Part shown: positions 52,391 through 61,179 of the stretch, piece by piece
How the letters are laid out: every line of letters begins with the position of its first letter
Numbering within the stretch: the stretch's first letter is position 1
Source of the DNA: Solilutibacter pythonis
GTDB taxonomy: Bacteria > Pseudomonadota > Gammaproteobacteria > Xanthomonadales > Xanthomonadaceae
Length of the DNA stretch: 64,000 bases
NCBI RefSeq assembly: GCF_003697345.1
Contig: NZ_RFLY01000009.1
Span: 46,741-110,740 of the forward strand
Direction: 5' to 3'
The notes under the pieces: generated by a model
Seen by the model: the letters and a program-made list of their open reading frames with translations, nothing else
Databases searched by the model: none
Told to the model about the DNA's origin: nothing
Program-made: the position numbers and the translations under genes

Positions 52391-52831
52391 TCAGTCGACC
52401 GGGCGGAAAGCCGCCTGACCCAGCGCCTGCGCGCACCAGCGCGATTGCGCCGATACGATACCGACATTGGACTCGTGGTTGGCGGCGATGAGCAGCACCA
52501 TGCGGTCGCCCGGCGGTGGCACGCGCTGCACCACGGCGATTCCGGTATTGGTGGATATCATCACGTCGCGGAACTCGGCCTGGCCCAATTCCTTGGCGAG
52601 CGTTTCGCCAAGTCCGCACAGCGAGCCGGTGATGGCCGCCAAGCGCGAGGTATTGATCTCGCGGTTGATCACGCGGGCCAACTGCATGCCGTCCAGGCTC
52701 GAGAGCACCATGCAGTAGGCGCCGGGCATGCCGGCCACGGTATCGCGCATGCGCTCGATGCAGGGGCCTTGCTGGTCGGTGGGGAAGAACTTGTCCCAGC
52801 GACGACTGTCGACTTCGGTATCAAGCTGCAT
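52391..52831 (-). CDS. Roadblock/LC7-domain protein, proximal
   Basis: A 146-residue roadblock protein with an N-terminal extension of about 25 residues (VDSRRWDKFFPTDQQGPC), then GAYCMVLSSLDGMQLARVIN, SRLAAITGSLCGLGETLAKE and VPPPGDRMVLLIAANHESNV. Its ATG overlaps the end of the GTPase gene by 11 bases, which shows tight translational coupling. It probably acts as regulator (GAP- or GEF-like) of that GTPase, as MglB does for MglA in Myxococcus. Confidence 0.88.
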   Translation of the reverse strand: MQLDTEVDSRRWDKFFPTDQQGPCIERMRDTVAGMPGAYCMVLSSLDGMQLARVINREINTSRLAAITGSLCGLGETLAKELGQAEFRDVMISTNTGIAVVQRVPPPGDRMVLLIAANHESNVGIVSAQSRWCAQALGQAAFRPVD

Positions 52832-53366
52832 CGCGTGCTCCGGTGGCGGTGTTGGGCAGGGATTCCAGCAGCATGTTGAGTGCGAACAGCACGTCCGTGC
52901 GTTGACGGGGATCAATTTGCGTGATGTTCATTTCGAGCCCCTTGCTGCGGATGTGGCGGATCAGCTTGAGACTGTCGAATCCGTGTGCCGCGTGGTCGCC
53001 GTGAGTGATCACCAGCAGGCTGGTGACTTGGCGGATGGTATCCGCAAAGCTCTCCAGATAGCCATCCAGCACGTCGAGCGGGGTGGGGTGGCGCGCATCG
53101 ATGAAGAACAGCGCGCCGATGGCGCCCTCGGAGATGATCGGCCAGATGAACTCGAACCGGCCCTGCCCGGGAACGCCGTAGAGGCGCAGCACTTCGCCGT
53201 CGTCCAGGGCCATTTCGCCGAAGTCCAGCGCGACCGTGGTCAAGCGGCTTTCATCGGAGGCGGGAACGTCGGTGCTGACCGGCGGATGGTCGCTGATCGC
53301 GCGGATGGCGGTGGATTTGCCGGCCCCTGGAGGGCCGACGAAGATGATCTTGAGGACATCGGACAT
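52821..53366 (-). CDS. COG2229-type small GTPase
   Basis: A 181-residue P-loop GTPase-like protein of the MglA/CvnD kind. The P-loop is GPPGAGKST (11-19). In the switch-II position it reads LYGVPGQGRFEFIWP, with V-P-G-Q where DxxGQ is canonical, and the base-specificity motif is THGD instead of NKxD, as in the family. It therefore may bind nucleotide with altered specificity. It sits between an unknown 325-residue protein (eight bases upstream) and two roadblock genes, as in Streptomyces conservons, but without the sensor kinase and DUF742 members. Confidence 0.87.
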   Translation of the reverse strand: MSDVLKIIFVGPPGAGKSTAIRAISDHPPVSTDVPASDESRLTTVALDFGEMALDDGEVLRLYGVPGQGRFEFIWPIISEGAIGALFFIDARHPTPLDVLDGYLESFADTIRQVTSLLVITHGDHAAHGFDSLKLIRHIRSKGLEMNITQIDPRQRTDVLFALNMLLESLPNTATGARDAA

Positions 53367-53374
53367 GGATGGAA

Positions 53375-54352
53375 TTAGTTGGCGAGGGTGCGGAGGCGGG
53401 CGCGAAGCCGGCCCAGCAGACTGGGGGAAGGTTGCGGGGGCGTTACCGGCTGGGCCGGGATGGGGATGGGTTCGATGGGCGACATCACGATGCGGGCGTG
53501 GCCGAAGGCGAACAGCAGCGACAGGCCGAAGCGCGCGCGCGCCGGGGAAATGCCTTCCGTCTCCGCGGCCTGTTTCAGCGCGGTCAGGGACATGGCGCGG
53601 GGAGAGAGACGGGCCAATACGCGCAGCCACGCCAGCGCATCGCTCTGGCGCGAGAGGTTGGGCCAGGTTTCGAGCTGCACGAGCGCCTGCGGGTCGTCAT
53701 GCCAGCGCTCCAGCAGCGCGGCGGCATCGGGCGTGGCGTGTTGCGCCCAGCACAGTTGCTCGACCTGTATCGGCTGCGGGGCGTCTTCCCGGGTGGTGAG
53801 CCGGGTGAATTCGGCGGGGTCGAGCGGGGTGGCTTCAGCCACTTTCGCCGCCTGCGCCCTCTGGATGAAGCCGGCGGGATCGAGCCGGTGATAGGCGCTG
53901 TGGTGGCGCGCGTCGATGAGGAATTCCTCGCCGTTGACCAGCCGGACCCGCGAAGGCCCGGGCAGGGCGCCTTCGAGCAGTACGGCGAGAAGGGACTTGC
54001 CGGCGGCGGGGCGCGTACTCGCGCCAGGCCCGGCGCTAGCCGTGGGCGCGGCGTCGTGTTCGGCCAGCGAGCGGTTGATCAGTTCGGAAAGCGCGTCCGA
54101 CAGCGGGACGATGCGGATCGGCCGTTCGAGCGAAAGCCGGTCCGGGCCTTTCGACAGGATCAATGCATCGCCCGCGGGATCGGGGGCCAGGGTCAGTTCG
54201 GCGGCCGCCTCCATTACGACCTGGCAGGGAATGGGCAGGCGCGGGGAAATGACCCGCATGGCGATCTGCACGTGGCTCTGCTCCAGCGCCGGCAATTGAC
54301 CGATGGCCAGGCGCATGGGAGGTCGGGAGCGGAGCCGGGGCGAAGTGGACAT
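53375..54352 (-). CDS. Hypothetical protein heading the GTPase-roadblock operon
   Basis: A 325-residue protein that I do not recognise. It starts MSTSPRLRSRPPMRLAIGQL; there is no signal peptide or membrane helix. The centre has VRLVNGEEFLIDARHHSAYH and the C-terminal third is helical (SDALAWLRVLARLSPRAMSL; ARFGLSLLFAFGHARIV), followed by proline and arginine-rich text. It is eight bases upstream of the GTPase gene, so it probably works as part of this complex. No ribosome site is clear, so an ATG at 54316 is possible. Confidence 0.65.
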   Translation of the reverse strand: MSTSPRLRSRPPMRLAIGQLPALEQSHVQIAMRVISPRLPIPCQVVMEAAAELTLAPDPAGDALILSKGPDRLSLERPIRIVPLSDALSELINRSLAEHDAAPTASAGPGASTRPAAGKSLLAVLLEGALPGPSRVRLVNGEEFLIDARHHSAYHRLDPAGFIQRAQAAKVAEATPLDPAEFTRLTTREDAPQPIQVEQLCWAQHATPDAAALLERWHDDPQALVQLETWPNLSRQSDALAWLRVLARLSPRAMSLTALKQAAETEGISPARARFGLSLLFAFGHARIVMSPIEPIPIPAQPVTPPQPSPSLLGRLRARLRTLAN

Positions 54353-54490
54353 TGGAAGGGCCAGGGGATGGTTGACCCGCCGGAGCGAGGTTGGAATGGG
54401 TTGCTTGCAGAGAAAGCGCCTTGCCGGCGTCGGAGCGAAAGAGGCGCTCCACGTCACACCGCGATTGCGGTGCATGGCGGAAAGCTGGGG

Positions 54491-54522
54491 TTCCCTTATA
54501 TAAATATAATCAGAAAAGGGAA
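54491..54522. promoter_or_regulatory. AT-rich inverted repeat upstream of the GTPase operon
   Basis: TTCCCTT (54491-54497) and AAGGGAA (54516-54522) enclose 18 bases that are almost all A and T (ATATAAATATAATCAGAA). Read leftward it contains TATATTT and TATAAG, good -10 candidates for the GTPase operon. It also follows the TlpA-like gene stop closely and could act as a terminator; I cannot choose between the two. Confidence 0.5.
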
Positions 54523-54527
54523 TCTCG

Positions 54528-55127
54528 TCACATCTTGACTTCGGACGACCATGCCGAAATTTCCCGCGCCGAGTCGAATGGTCCCACGCGTTGTTTGAGC
54601 ACGCGGCCATCGGCATCCAGCAGCACGCTGTAGGGTAGCACGCCGGCGGGATTGCCCAGCACCACACCGGCATCGCGCGGGCCGGCGTCGTCGCGGTAAT
54701 GTGGATACGGCGATGGCTGGCGGTGCAGCCATTGGCGCACGGCCTCGGCGTCGTCCAGCGCCACGCCGATCACCTGCACGCCATCGGCGCCCTGCGCGCC
54801 GGCGAACGCGGCCAGTTCCGGCATCTCTCTGACGCAGGGGCCGCACCAGGTCGCCCAGAGGTTGATCAGCGCGGGGCGGTTGGGCGGCAGCGGTAGCGGC
54901 GCGAGCTCGCCGGCCAGCGTCCGTACCGGCACCGGTGGCAGGCGCTCGCCACGGCGCGCGATGGCTTGCCCCGCCGGAGCCTCGGGCTGGATCGCCGCGT
55001 TCAAGGCGCGTTGGCCGAGTTCCGTGCGCCAGATCGGGCCGGGGCCGTGGATGACGAATGCCGCCACCGCGCCGGCCAGCGCGGCGGCCGATGCGATCAG
55101 CAGCAATTGCTTCGCCTCGCGTTTCAT
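54528..55127 (-). CDS. TlpA-like periplasmic thioredoxin (second locus)
   Basis: A 199-residue membrane-anchored thioredoxin-like protein. One N-terminal helix (LLLIASAAALAGAVAAFVI) is followed by a TlpA/ResA-type domain with W-C-G-P-C in NLWATWCGPCVREMPELAAF, VIGVALDDAEAVRQWL and the cis-proline GVLPYSVLLDADGRVLK. It should reduce periplasmic disulfides, for example in apo-cytochrome c. It starts four bases after the end of a DsbD gene, which probably supplies its electrons. Unlike the 42-kb protein it lacks a lipobox and a DUF4369-like region. Confidence 0.9.
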   Translation of the reverse strand: MKREAKQLLLIASAAALAGAVAAFVIHGPGPIWRTELGQRALNAAIQPEAPAGQAIARRGERLPPVPVRTLAGELAPLPLPPNRPALINLWATWCGPCVREMPELAAFAGAQGADGVQVIGVALDDAEAVRQWLHRQPSPYPHYRDDAGPRDAGVVLGNPAGVLPYSVLLDADGRVLKQRVGPFDSAREISAWSSEVKM

Positions 55128-55131
55128 GCGT

Positions 55132-57495
55132 TCAGCGCGCGGCTTCCCGCAGCGCTTCGTGGACGATCGCCGGGGTCAGGAGGGTGGGCAGGACGCGCGG
55201 CGCACCGCCATTTTTCGGATACGACACGTACAGCGGCAGGCCGACCGCGCCATGCTGTTGCAGGAAGGCGGAGATGGCCGGGTCGACATCGGTGTGGTCG
55301 CCGACCATGTAGACCGTGCCGGTCTCGGCCAGCGCTTCGCGGAAGCCCTGGCGGGCGAACACCGCGCGTTCGTTGGCCTTGCAGGTCACGCACCAGTCGG
55401 CGGTGATGTTGACGAACACCGGGCGGCCTTCGGCACGCAACTGGGCGAGCCGTGCTGCCGAATAGGCCGCGTGGGCGTCGGCGCGGCCTGGCGTGCTATC
55501 GGCGGCGGTGGCCGGCGCGCTTGCCGGCCGCGCCAGTTGGCCGATGGCATGGATGGCGTATATCGACCCGCCCAGCGCCAGCACGGCCAGCCCCAGCGCC
55601 CAGCGTTTGCCGTCGCGGCGCGCGTGCGTCCACGCCCACAGCGCCATCGCCAGCAGGATCGCGGCGAGCGCCCACAGCCCGAAGGCGTCTGCGCCGCGCT
55701 GCTGCGCGAGTACCCACACCAGCCAGGCGGCGGTGGCGTACATCGGGAAGGCGAGGAGTTGTTTCATCGTCTCCATCCACGCGCCGGGCTTCGGCAGGAA
55801 GCGGGCCAGCGCGGGCACGAAGCCGATCAGCAGGAACGGCAGCGCCAGCCCCAGTCCCAGCATCAGGAAGACGCCCATCGCCGCCGGTGCCGGCGCGACG
55901 AAGGCATACGCCAGCGCGCCGCCCATGAACGGCGCGGTGCAGGGCGTGGCCAGCACCACCGCCAGCACGCCGGTGAAGAAATCGCCACGGCGGCCGGACT
56001 TGCCGGCCAGCGCCAGCCCGGCTTGCGGCGCGGCAACCTGGGCATGCCACAGCCCCGAGAGCGACAGCCCGAAGGCGAACACCACCAGCGCCAGCGCCGC
56101 CACCAGCCACGGCAGTTGCAACTGGAAGCCCCAGCCCATGCCCTGGGCGAGGAGGCGGCTGCGCAGCGCCAGCACGACGCCGCCAAGCACCGCGAACGCG
56201 GCCAGCACGCCCAGCGTGTACCAGAGGGCGTGGCGGCGGGCGGTGGCGCGGTTCTCGCCGCTTTGCGCCAGGGCCAGGGCCTTCAGCGAGAGCACCGGCA
56301 GGACGCAGGGCATCAGGTTGAGGATCAGTCCGCCGATCAAGGCGAACAGCAACGCGGCGGCCAGGCCGATGGCGCGGCGTTGGCCGCCCGTCGCGCTGGC
56401 GGCGGGCGTGGCGTTCGTGTCGTCGTTCGCGCCGTCGCTGCCGGGGGGCGGCGTTGGTGCGGCGTCATCGCTCCCGCGTGTGGATGGCGGTGTTGCCGGG
56501 GCGGCTTCACCGCCCGGTGGCGCGGCCGCCGCGGCTTCCACCTTGCCCGGCCGTGCCTCGTCGGTGGCGACGGCCGCGGCGCGGGTCGTCGCTTCCATCG
56601 CCGGCAATGCGAGGCGGAAGGATTTCTTCATCGGCTCGTAGCAGATGCCGTTGTCCTGGCAGCCCTGCCAACTGGCGTGGAGCGTCACCGTCTGGGGTTT
56701 CGCGCCGGCTCCGTCGCGGGCGAGCGGCACGGGGATGTCGGTTTCGTCGAAATACACTTTGACCGCGCCGAAGTGTTCGTCGCGGTGGTCGCGCGCGGGC
56801 GGGAATCGCGGCTCGCCAAGCGCGATGCCGGTGGCGCCTTCCAGCCGCAGCGTCAGCTTGTCGCGGTAGAGGTAGTAGCCGCGCGCCGGCGCGACCCGCA
56901 GCAGCAGGCGGTTGCCGCCATCGGCGATGGCCTCGACCTTGAATGCCCGGGCGGGCGGGAGCGGCATCGCGTTCTGGCCGGGGACGATCGAGCCGCCCGG
57001 CGGCGTGCCGCCGCCGAGTTTGGCGCCGAGCGCGGCGAATCCGGCATCGCGCTGCGTCTCGCCGCCGGGCAGACGCACGGTCACGGTGCGGGTCTGCGGC
57101 GGATAGCAGACGCCGATGTCGGCGCAGCCTTGGTACTTGATGCGCAAGGCGACGGTATCGGATTGCGCCTTGCCCGGTAGCGCGACTTTCAATTCACCGC
57201 GATAGGTTTCGACATCGCCGAAGAATTCGTCGTGGTGTTTCTTGCCGTCGGAGATTTGCAGTTCGCCCGCTTCGAAGCCGCCGAGCGGCGTCACCTGGGT
57301 GCGGTGGCGGTAGAGGTAGTAACCCGGCGCGATCCGCCAGCGCACGTCGATGCGCTCGCGCGTCGTCGCCTCGGCGTGCGGTTTGAACACCGAATCGACG
57401 GGGGGGAGATCGCCCGGGTCCATCGCCTGGGGCAGGGCGGATGGACAGACGAAAGCGAGGAGAAGCGCGGCGAAGCCACGGATGAACAAGGGCAT
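55132..57495 (-). CDS. dsbD: Thiol:disulfide interchange protein DsbD with duplicated N-terminal domain
   Basis: Transfers electrons from cytoplasmic thioredoxin to periplasmic acceptors. The 787-residue protein has a signal peptide, two tandem DsbD-alpha domains (about 35-143 and 184-298), a Pro/Ala-rich linker, an eight-helix domain with LMPCVLPVLSLK and ATPCTAPFMGG, and a C-terminal thioredoxin domain with WCVTCKANE. Each alpha domain has its own CX5C pair: C124/C130 and C279/C285, matching E. coli C103/C109. Standard DsbD has about 565 residues and one alpha domain. It is followed by a TlpA-like gene four bases downstream. Confidence 0.92.
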   Translation of the reverse strand: MPLFIRGFAALLLAFVCPSALPQAMDPGDLPPVDSVFKPHAEATTRERIDVRWRIAPGYYLYRHRTQVTPLGGFEAGELQISDGKKHHDEFFGDVETYRGELKVALPGKAQSDTVALRIKYQGCADIGVCYPPQTRTVTVRLPGGETQRDAGFAALGAKLGGGTPPGGSIVPGQNAMPLPPARAFKVEAIADGGNRLLLRVAPARGYYLYRDKLTLRLEGATGIALGEPRFPPARDHRDEHFGAVKVYFDETDIPVPLARDGAGAKPQTVTLHASWQGCQDNGICYEPMKKSFRLALPAMEATTRAAAVATDEARPGKVEAAAAAPPGGEAAPATPPSTRGSDDAAPTPPPGSDGANDDTNATPAASATGGQRRAIGLAAALLFALIGGLILNLMPCVLPVLSLKALALAQSGENRATARRHALWYTLGVLAAFAVLGGVVLALRSRLLAQGMGWGFQLQLPWLVAALALVVFAFGLSLSGLWHAQVAAPQAGLALAGKSGRRGDFFTGVLAVVLATPCTAPFMGGALAYAFVAPAPAAMGVFLMLGLGLALPFLLIGFVPALARFLPKPGAWMETMKQLLAFPMYATAAWLVWVLAQQRGADAFGLWALAAILLAMALWAWTHARRDGKRWALGLAVLALGGSIYAIHAIGQLARPASAPATAADSTPGRADAHAAYSAARLAQLRAEGRPVFVNITADWCVTCKANERAVFARQGFREALAETGTVYMVGDHTDVDPAISAFLQQHGAVGLPLYVSYPKNGGAPRVLPTLLTPAIVHEALREAAR

Positions 57496-57528
57496 GAATC
57501 GGGATTCCTTAAGTGCTGGCCGCGGGTG

Positions 57529-57852
57529 TCATGACGCGGGGCGGGTTTCGGCGCGCACCCAGTCGAGATAGGCGGCTAGGCCGTCGCTGGCTTCGACAGC
57601 GAGAAGTTCGGGAAGTTCGTGGGGATGCAGTTCGACCAGCCGCGTGCGCAGGGCGTCCAGCCGCTCGGCGGTGGTCTTGACGATCAGTAGCAGTTCGTCG
57701 TCGCGCGCGATCTTGCCCTGCCAGCGGTAGGTGGACAGCAGCCCCGGCACCAGGTTGACGCAGGCGGCAAGGCGCTCCTCGACCAGTGCGGTGGCGATGC
57801 GCTCGGCGCTGGCGCGGTCGGGGCAGGTGTTGAGGCAGATCAGCACGGACAT
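57529..57852 (-). CDS. cutA: Divalent-cation tolerance protein CutA
   Basis: A 107-residue CutA1 protein, a trimeric ferredoxin-like fold related to PII regulators and linked to copper and other divalent cation tolerance. Recognisable parts are CPDRASAERIATALVEERLA, ACVNLVPGLLSTYRWQGKI, LLLIVKTTAERLDALRTRLV and LHPHELPELLAVEASDGLAA. The gap to dsbD is 33 bases, and the cutA-dsbD neighbourhood is also found in E. coli. The precise role is not settled even in model species. Confidence 0.94.
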   Translation of the reverse strand: MSVLICLNTCPDRASAERIATALVEERLAACVNLVPGLLSTYRWQGKIARDDELLLIVKTTAERLDALRTRLVELHPHELPELLAVEASDGLAAYLDWVRAETRPAS

Positions 57853-57980
57853 GGGCGTATAGGGTAACGGGTCGTGGCCACGGGGCTTGCCGCCGGAGTC
57901 GCCGGCGGCGCGCGTTTCATGTCCGTTGGCGATGGGCGCGTGCGTGGCGGCTGCCGGCGTCGTGCCGCGATGGAGCGGGC

Positions 57981-59798
57981 TTATTCCGTTTCCCGCAATG
58001 CCGCCAGCACGGCTTCGCCATAGCGCTCCAGTTTGCTCGCGCCGATGCCGCCGATCTCGGCCAGCGCGGCCAGTGTGGGCGGTTGTCGCGTGGCGATTTC
58101 GCGCAATGTCTTGTCGTGGAAGATGACGTAGGGCGGGACGCCTTGCTCGCGGGCCAGGCGGGTGCGTAGTTCGCGCAGGGCTTCGAAGTGCGGCTGCTGC
58201 CCGGGCGTCAGGGGCGTGGTCGGGCCGCCGCCGCGCGGGAGCCGCTCGCGTTCGCGTTTGCGGGGCGGTTCCTTGCGCAGCACGATGGGTTTGCGTTCCT
58301 TCAATATCTCCGCGCTTTTCGCCGTGAGGCGCAGGCCGCCGTAGCCTTCGGCATCCACGCCCAGCCAGCCGCCGGCCACCAGTTGCCGGAACACGCCGCG
58401 CCAGGTGCCGGCATCGAGCTCGGCGCCGATGCCGTAGGTCGAGAGCCGGTCGTGGCCGAATTGGCGGATGCGCTCGGTCTCGGCGCCGCGCAGGATATCG
58501 ATGAGTTGGCCGGCGCCGAAGCGCTGGCCGCTGCGATAGACGCAGGAAAGCGCTTTCTGCGCGGCCACGGTGGCGTCCCAGCTTTCCGGCGGGCTCAGGC
58601 AGTTGTCGCAGTTGCCGCAGGTATCCGGAAAGGTTTCGCCGAAATTCGCCAGCAGCACCTGGCGCCGGCATCGCATGGATTCGCAATAGCCCACCAGGGC
58701 GTCCAGTTTGCGGTGTTCCAGCCGTTTGCGGGTTTCGTCGGCCTCGCCTTGTTCGATCATCTGCCTGAGCTGCACCAGATCGCCCAGGCCGTGGCACATC
58801 CAGGCTTCAGCCGGTTCGCCGTCGCGGCCGGCGCGTCCGGTTTCCTGGTAGTAGCCCTCCAGCGATTTGGGCAGGTCGAGGTGGGCGACGAAACGCACGT
58901 CCGGTTTGTCGATGCCCATGCCGAAGGCGATCGTCGCCACCATCACGATGCCGTCCTCGCGCAGGAAGCGGCGCTGGTGGCTGGCGCGCGCCTCGGCGTC
59001 CATGCCGGCGTGGTAGGCGAGCGCCTCGATGCCGTTTTCGCGCAGGAAATCGGCGGTGTCCTCCACCTTGCGCCGTGACATCGCGTAGACGATGCCGGCC
59101 TCGCCGGCGTGGCCGCGCAGGAAATCCAGCAACTGCTTTTTCGCGTTTTCCTTCTGCGCCACCCGGTAGCGGATGTTGGGGCGGTCGAAGCTGCTGACGA
59201 AGCGCTGGGCGCTTTCCAGTTGCAGCCGTTCGGCGATCTCGCGCTGGGTGGGCGGGTCGGCGGTGGCGGTCAGGGCGATGCGCGGCACTTCGGGCCAGCG
59301 CTCGTGCAGCACGGTGAGCTGGCGGTATTCCGGGCGGAAATCGTGGCCCCATTGCGAGACGCAGTGCGCTTCGTCGATGGCGAACAGGGCGATGCGGGCG
59401 CGTTCGAGCAGGGAGAGGAAGCGCGGGTTCAACAGCCGTTCCGGCGCGACGTAGAGCAGGTCGAGGCCGCCATCGAGCCATTGCCGCTCGACCTTCGCGG
59501 CGCTTTCGCCATCGAGCGTGGAGTTGAGATAGGCCGCCGCCACGCCGGCCTGTCTGAGCGCTTCGACCTGGTCCTGCATCAGCGCGATCAGCGGCGAGAC
59601 CACGATGCCGCAGCCGGGCCGCAAGAGCGCGGGGATCTGGTAACACAGCGACTTGCCGCCGCCGGTGGGCATCAACACCAGCGCATCGCCGCCATCGACG
59701 ATGCAATCGACGATTTCCGCCTGCCGGCCCCGGAACGCGGCGTGGCCGAATACGGTTTGCAAGGTGGTCAGGGCGGGATCGGTGGCGGCATTGGGCAT
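57981..59798 (-). CDS. recQ: ATP-dependent DNA helicase RecQ
   Basis: Unwinds DNA 3' to 5' in recombination repair and replication restart. The 605-residue protein has Walker A LMPTGGGKSLCYQIPALL, DEAH-type motif II FAIDEAHCVSQWGHDFRPEY, QETGRAGRDGEPAEA (motif VI), the zinc-binding region with CRRQVLLANFGE and CGNCDNC, a winged RQC region and a C-terminal HRDC domain (FEALRELRTRLAREQGVPPY). All domains of full-length bacterial RecQ are present. The gene stands alone. Confidence 0.96.
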   Translation of the reverse strand: MPNAATDPALTTLQTVFGHAAFRGRQAEIVDCIVDGGDALVLMPTGGGKSLCYQIPALLRPGCGIVVSPLIALMQDQVEALRQAGVAAAYLNSTLDGESAAKVERQWLDGGLDLLYVAPERLLNPRFLSLLERARIALFAIDEAHCVSQWGHDFRPEYRQLTVLHERWPEVPRIALTATADPPTQREIAERLQLESAQRFVSSFDRPNIRYRVAQKENAKKQLLDFLRGHAGEAGIVYAMSRRKVEDTADFLRENGIEALAYHAGMDAEARASHQRRFLREDGIVMVATIAFGMGIDKPDVRFVAHLDLPKSLEGYYQETGRAGRDGEPAEAWMCHGLGDLVQLRQMIEQGEADETRKRLEHRKLDALVGYCESMRCRRQVLLANFGETFPDTCGNCDNCLSPPESWDATVAAQKALSCVYRSGQRFGAGQLIDILRGAETERIRQFGHDRLSTYGIGAELDAGTWRGVFRQLVAGGWLGVDAEGYGGLRLTAKSAEILKERKPIVLRKEPPRKRERERLPRGGGPTTPLTPGQQPHFEALRELRTRLAREQGVPPYVIFHDKTLREIATRQPPTLAALAEIGGIGASKLERYGEAVLAALRETE

Positions 59799-59877
59799 CG
59801 GGTGAGGATACCGGGCGGGTCAAGCGACCGCGCCGGGGAAAGCCCCGGCGTGGCATCGGGCGGCGTGGCGCGCGGGT

Positions 59878-61056
59878 TTATTCCGTTGGCGCATCCAGCG
59901 CGCGGAGGATGGCGGTGGCGGTATGGATGCGGTCTTTCGCGGGCCAGCCGCTTTTGTTGGCCAGCAGCACGATGGCGATGTCCCGTCCGGGCAGCAGCAG
60001 GACGTACGAGGAAAAACCGCCGGTACCGCCGGTCTTGTTGAGCAGGTTGCCGTGGCCGGCGCGCGCCGGCTGGGCGATCGGGTCGACCGGATTGGCCCGC
60101 CGGCTCATGCGGGTGGAATTGCCCTCGGCCCAGCGCGTTTCGTCCACCGGCCACGGGTAGATTTCCCAGCCCAGCCCTTGCTGGTTGAGCGGCGTGCGAT
60201 ACCAGCCGGTTTGGGTGATGTCGATGGCCCGCCGCCATTCGGGCGCGAGTTTCGATGCGTCGAGATGAGCTTCGAGAAAATCCATGAGGCCGGTGCTGGA
60301 GGTCTTCAGGCTGCCCCAGGCGCCCGCGCACATCAGCGTGCCGGAGAAGCGGACCGGCCGGTCGCGGTCGTCGTAGCCCTGAGCGTAATTCGGCATTTCG
60401 GCGGCCGGCACCGTCACCCAGGTCTGGCGAAGTTTCAGTTGCGGCGCCAGCGTGCGTTCGATGGCGCGCGCGCAGGGTTGTCGCAGACCGCCCGCGGCGG
60501 CCAGCGCGAGAAGCGCGATGCTCGGGTTGGAATACATCCGCTGCGTGCCGGGCCGCCACTCGGGCTGCCAGCCGCGTAGCCATTGCATCGCGCCGGCATC
60601 GTCCTTCACCCCGTCGGGAAATTGCAGCGGGAGACCGCCCGCCGCATAGGTGCCGGCCTGCAACACGCTGATGCGGTCGAAGGCGCTGCCGGCGAGCGCG
60701 GGGATGTACCGGCTGACCGGCGCGGAGAGCGAGAGCTTGCCGCTGGCCTCGGCGTAGCCGGCGAGCGTCGCCCCATAGACCTTGCTCACCGAGCCGATCT
60801 CGAACAGGGTGTTCGCCGTCACCGGCTTGCCGGTTTTCCTGGAGGCTACGCCATAGTTGAAGTAATGGCGCTGGCCGCGCGCATGGATGGCCACGGCCAT
60901 GCCGGGAATCCGGTGTTCGGCCATCGCCGGGCCGATGGCGGATTCCACCACGGCGCTCAACGGGCGCGCCGGCGGCATGCTGGCGGCATTGCAAAGCATG
61001 GGGATGGCGAGGAACGCGGTGGCGATGGCGGGTCGGGCAAACAGCGGCTTGAACAT
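59878..61056 (-). CDS. ampC: Class C beta-lactamase
   Basis: Hydrolyses beta-lactam antibiotics, mainly cephalosporins, in the periplasm. The 392-residue precursor has a signal peptide (LAIPMLCNAA). All class C motifs are present: S89-V-S-K92, Y175-S-N177 and K341-T-G343. GLGWEIYPWPVD and GFSSYVLLLPGRDIAIVLLA match AmpC enzymes. It is divergent from an AmpR-type regulator across 123 bases, the usual inducible arrangement. Substrate range cannot be told from sequence. Confidence 0.94.
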   Translation of the reverse strand: MFKPLFARPAIATAFLAIPMLCNAASMPPARPLSAVVESAIGPAMAEHRIPGMAVAIHARGQRHYFNYGVASRKTGKPVTANTLFEIGSVSKVYGATLAGYAEASGKLSLSAPVSRYIPALAGSAFDRISVLQAGTYAAGGLPLQFPDGVKDDAGAMQWLRGWQPEWRPGTQRMYSNPSIALLALAAAGGLRQPCARAIERTLAPQLKLRQTWVTVPAAEMPNYAQGYDDRDRPVRFSGTLMCAGAWGSLKTSSTGLMDFLEAHLDASKLAPEWRRAIDITQTGWYRTPLNQQGLGWEIYPWPVDETRWAEGNSTRMSRRANPVDPIAQPARAGHGNLLNKTGGTGGFSSYVLLLPGRDIAIVLLANKSGWPAKDRIHTATAILRALDAPTE

Positions 61057-61179
61057 GGCGGTTCTGGCTCCGGACAGGCGCTCGGGCGAGCGGAAAAACG
61101 CAATTTAGGCCGCGCCATGCCCCGCCGCAAACGACTATATTTCGGCTTCGCCATTAGAAAAATTGCGGGTGTGTTGGCC
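61057..61179. promoter_or_regulatory. Divergent ampC-ampR control region
   Basis: CGCAATTT (61099-61106) and AAATTGCG (61160-61167) are perfect 8-base inverted arms about 60 bases apart. Between them, TATAGT on the minus strand (61139-61134) could be the ampC -10, and TATATT (61136-61141) the ampR -10. AmpR should bind here and activate ampC when cell-wall fragments accumulate; the exact site was not proved. Confidence 0.55.
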
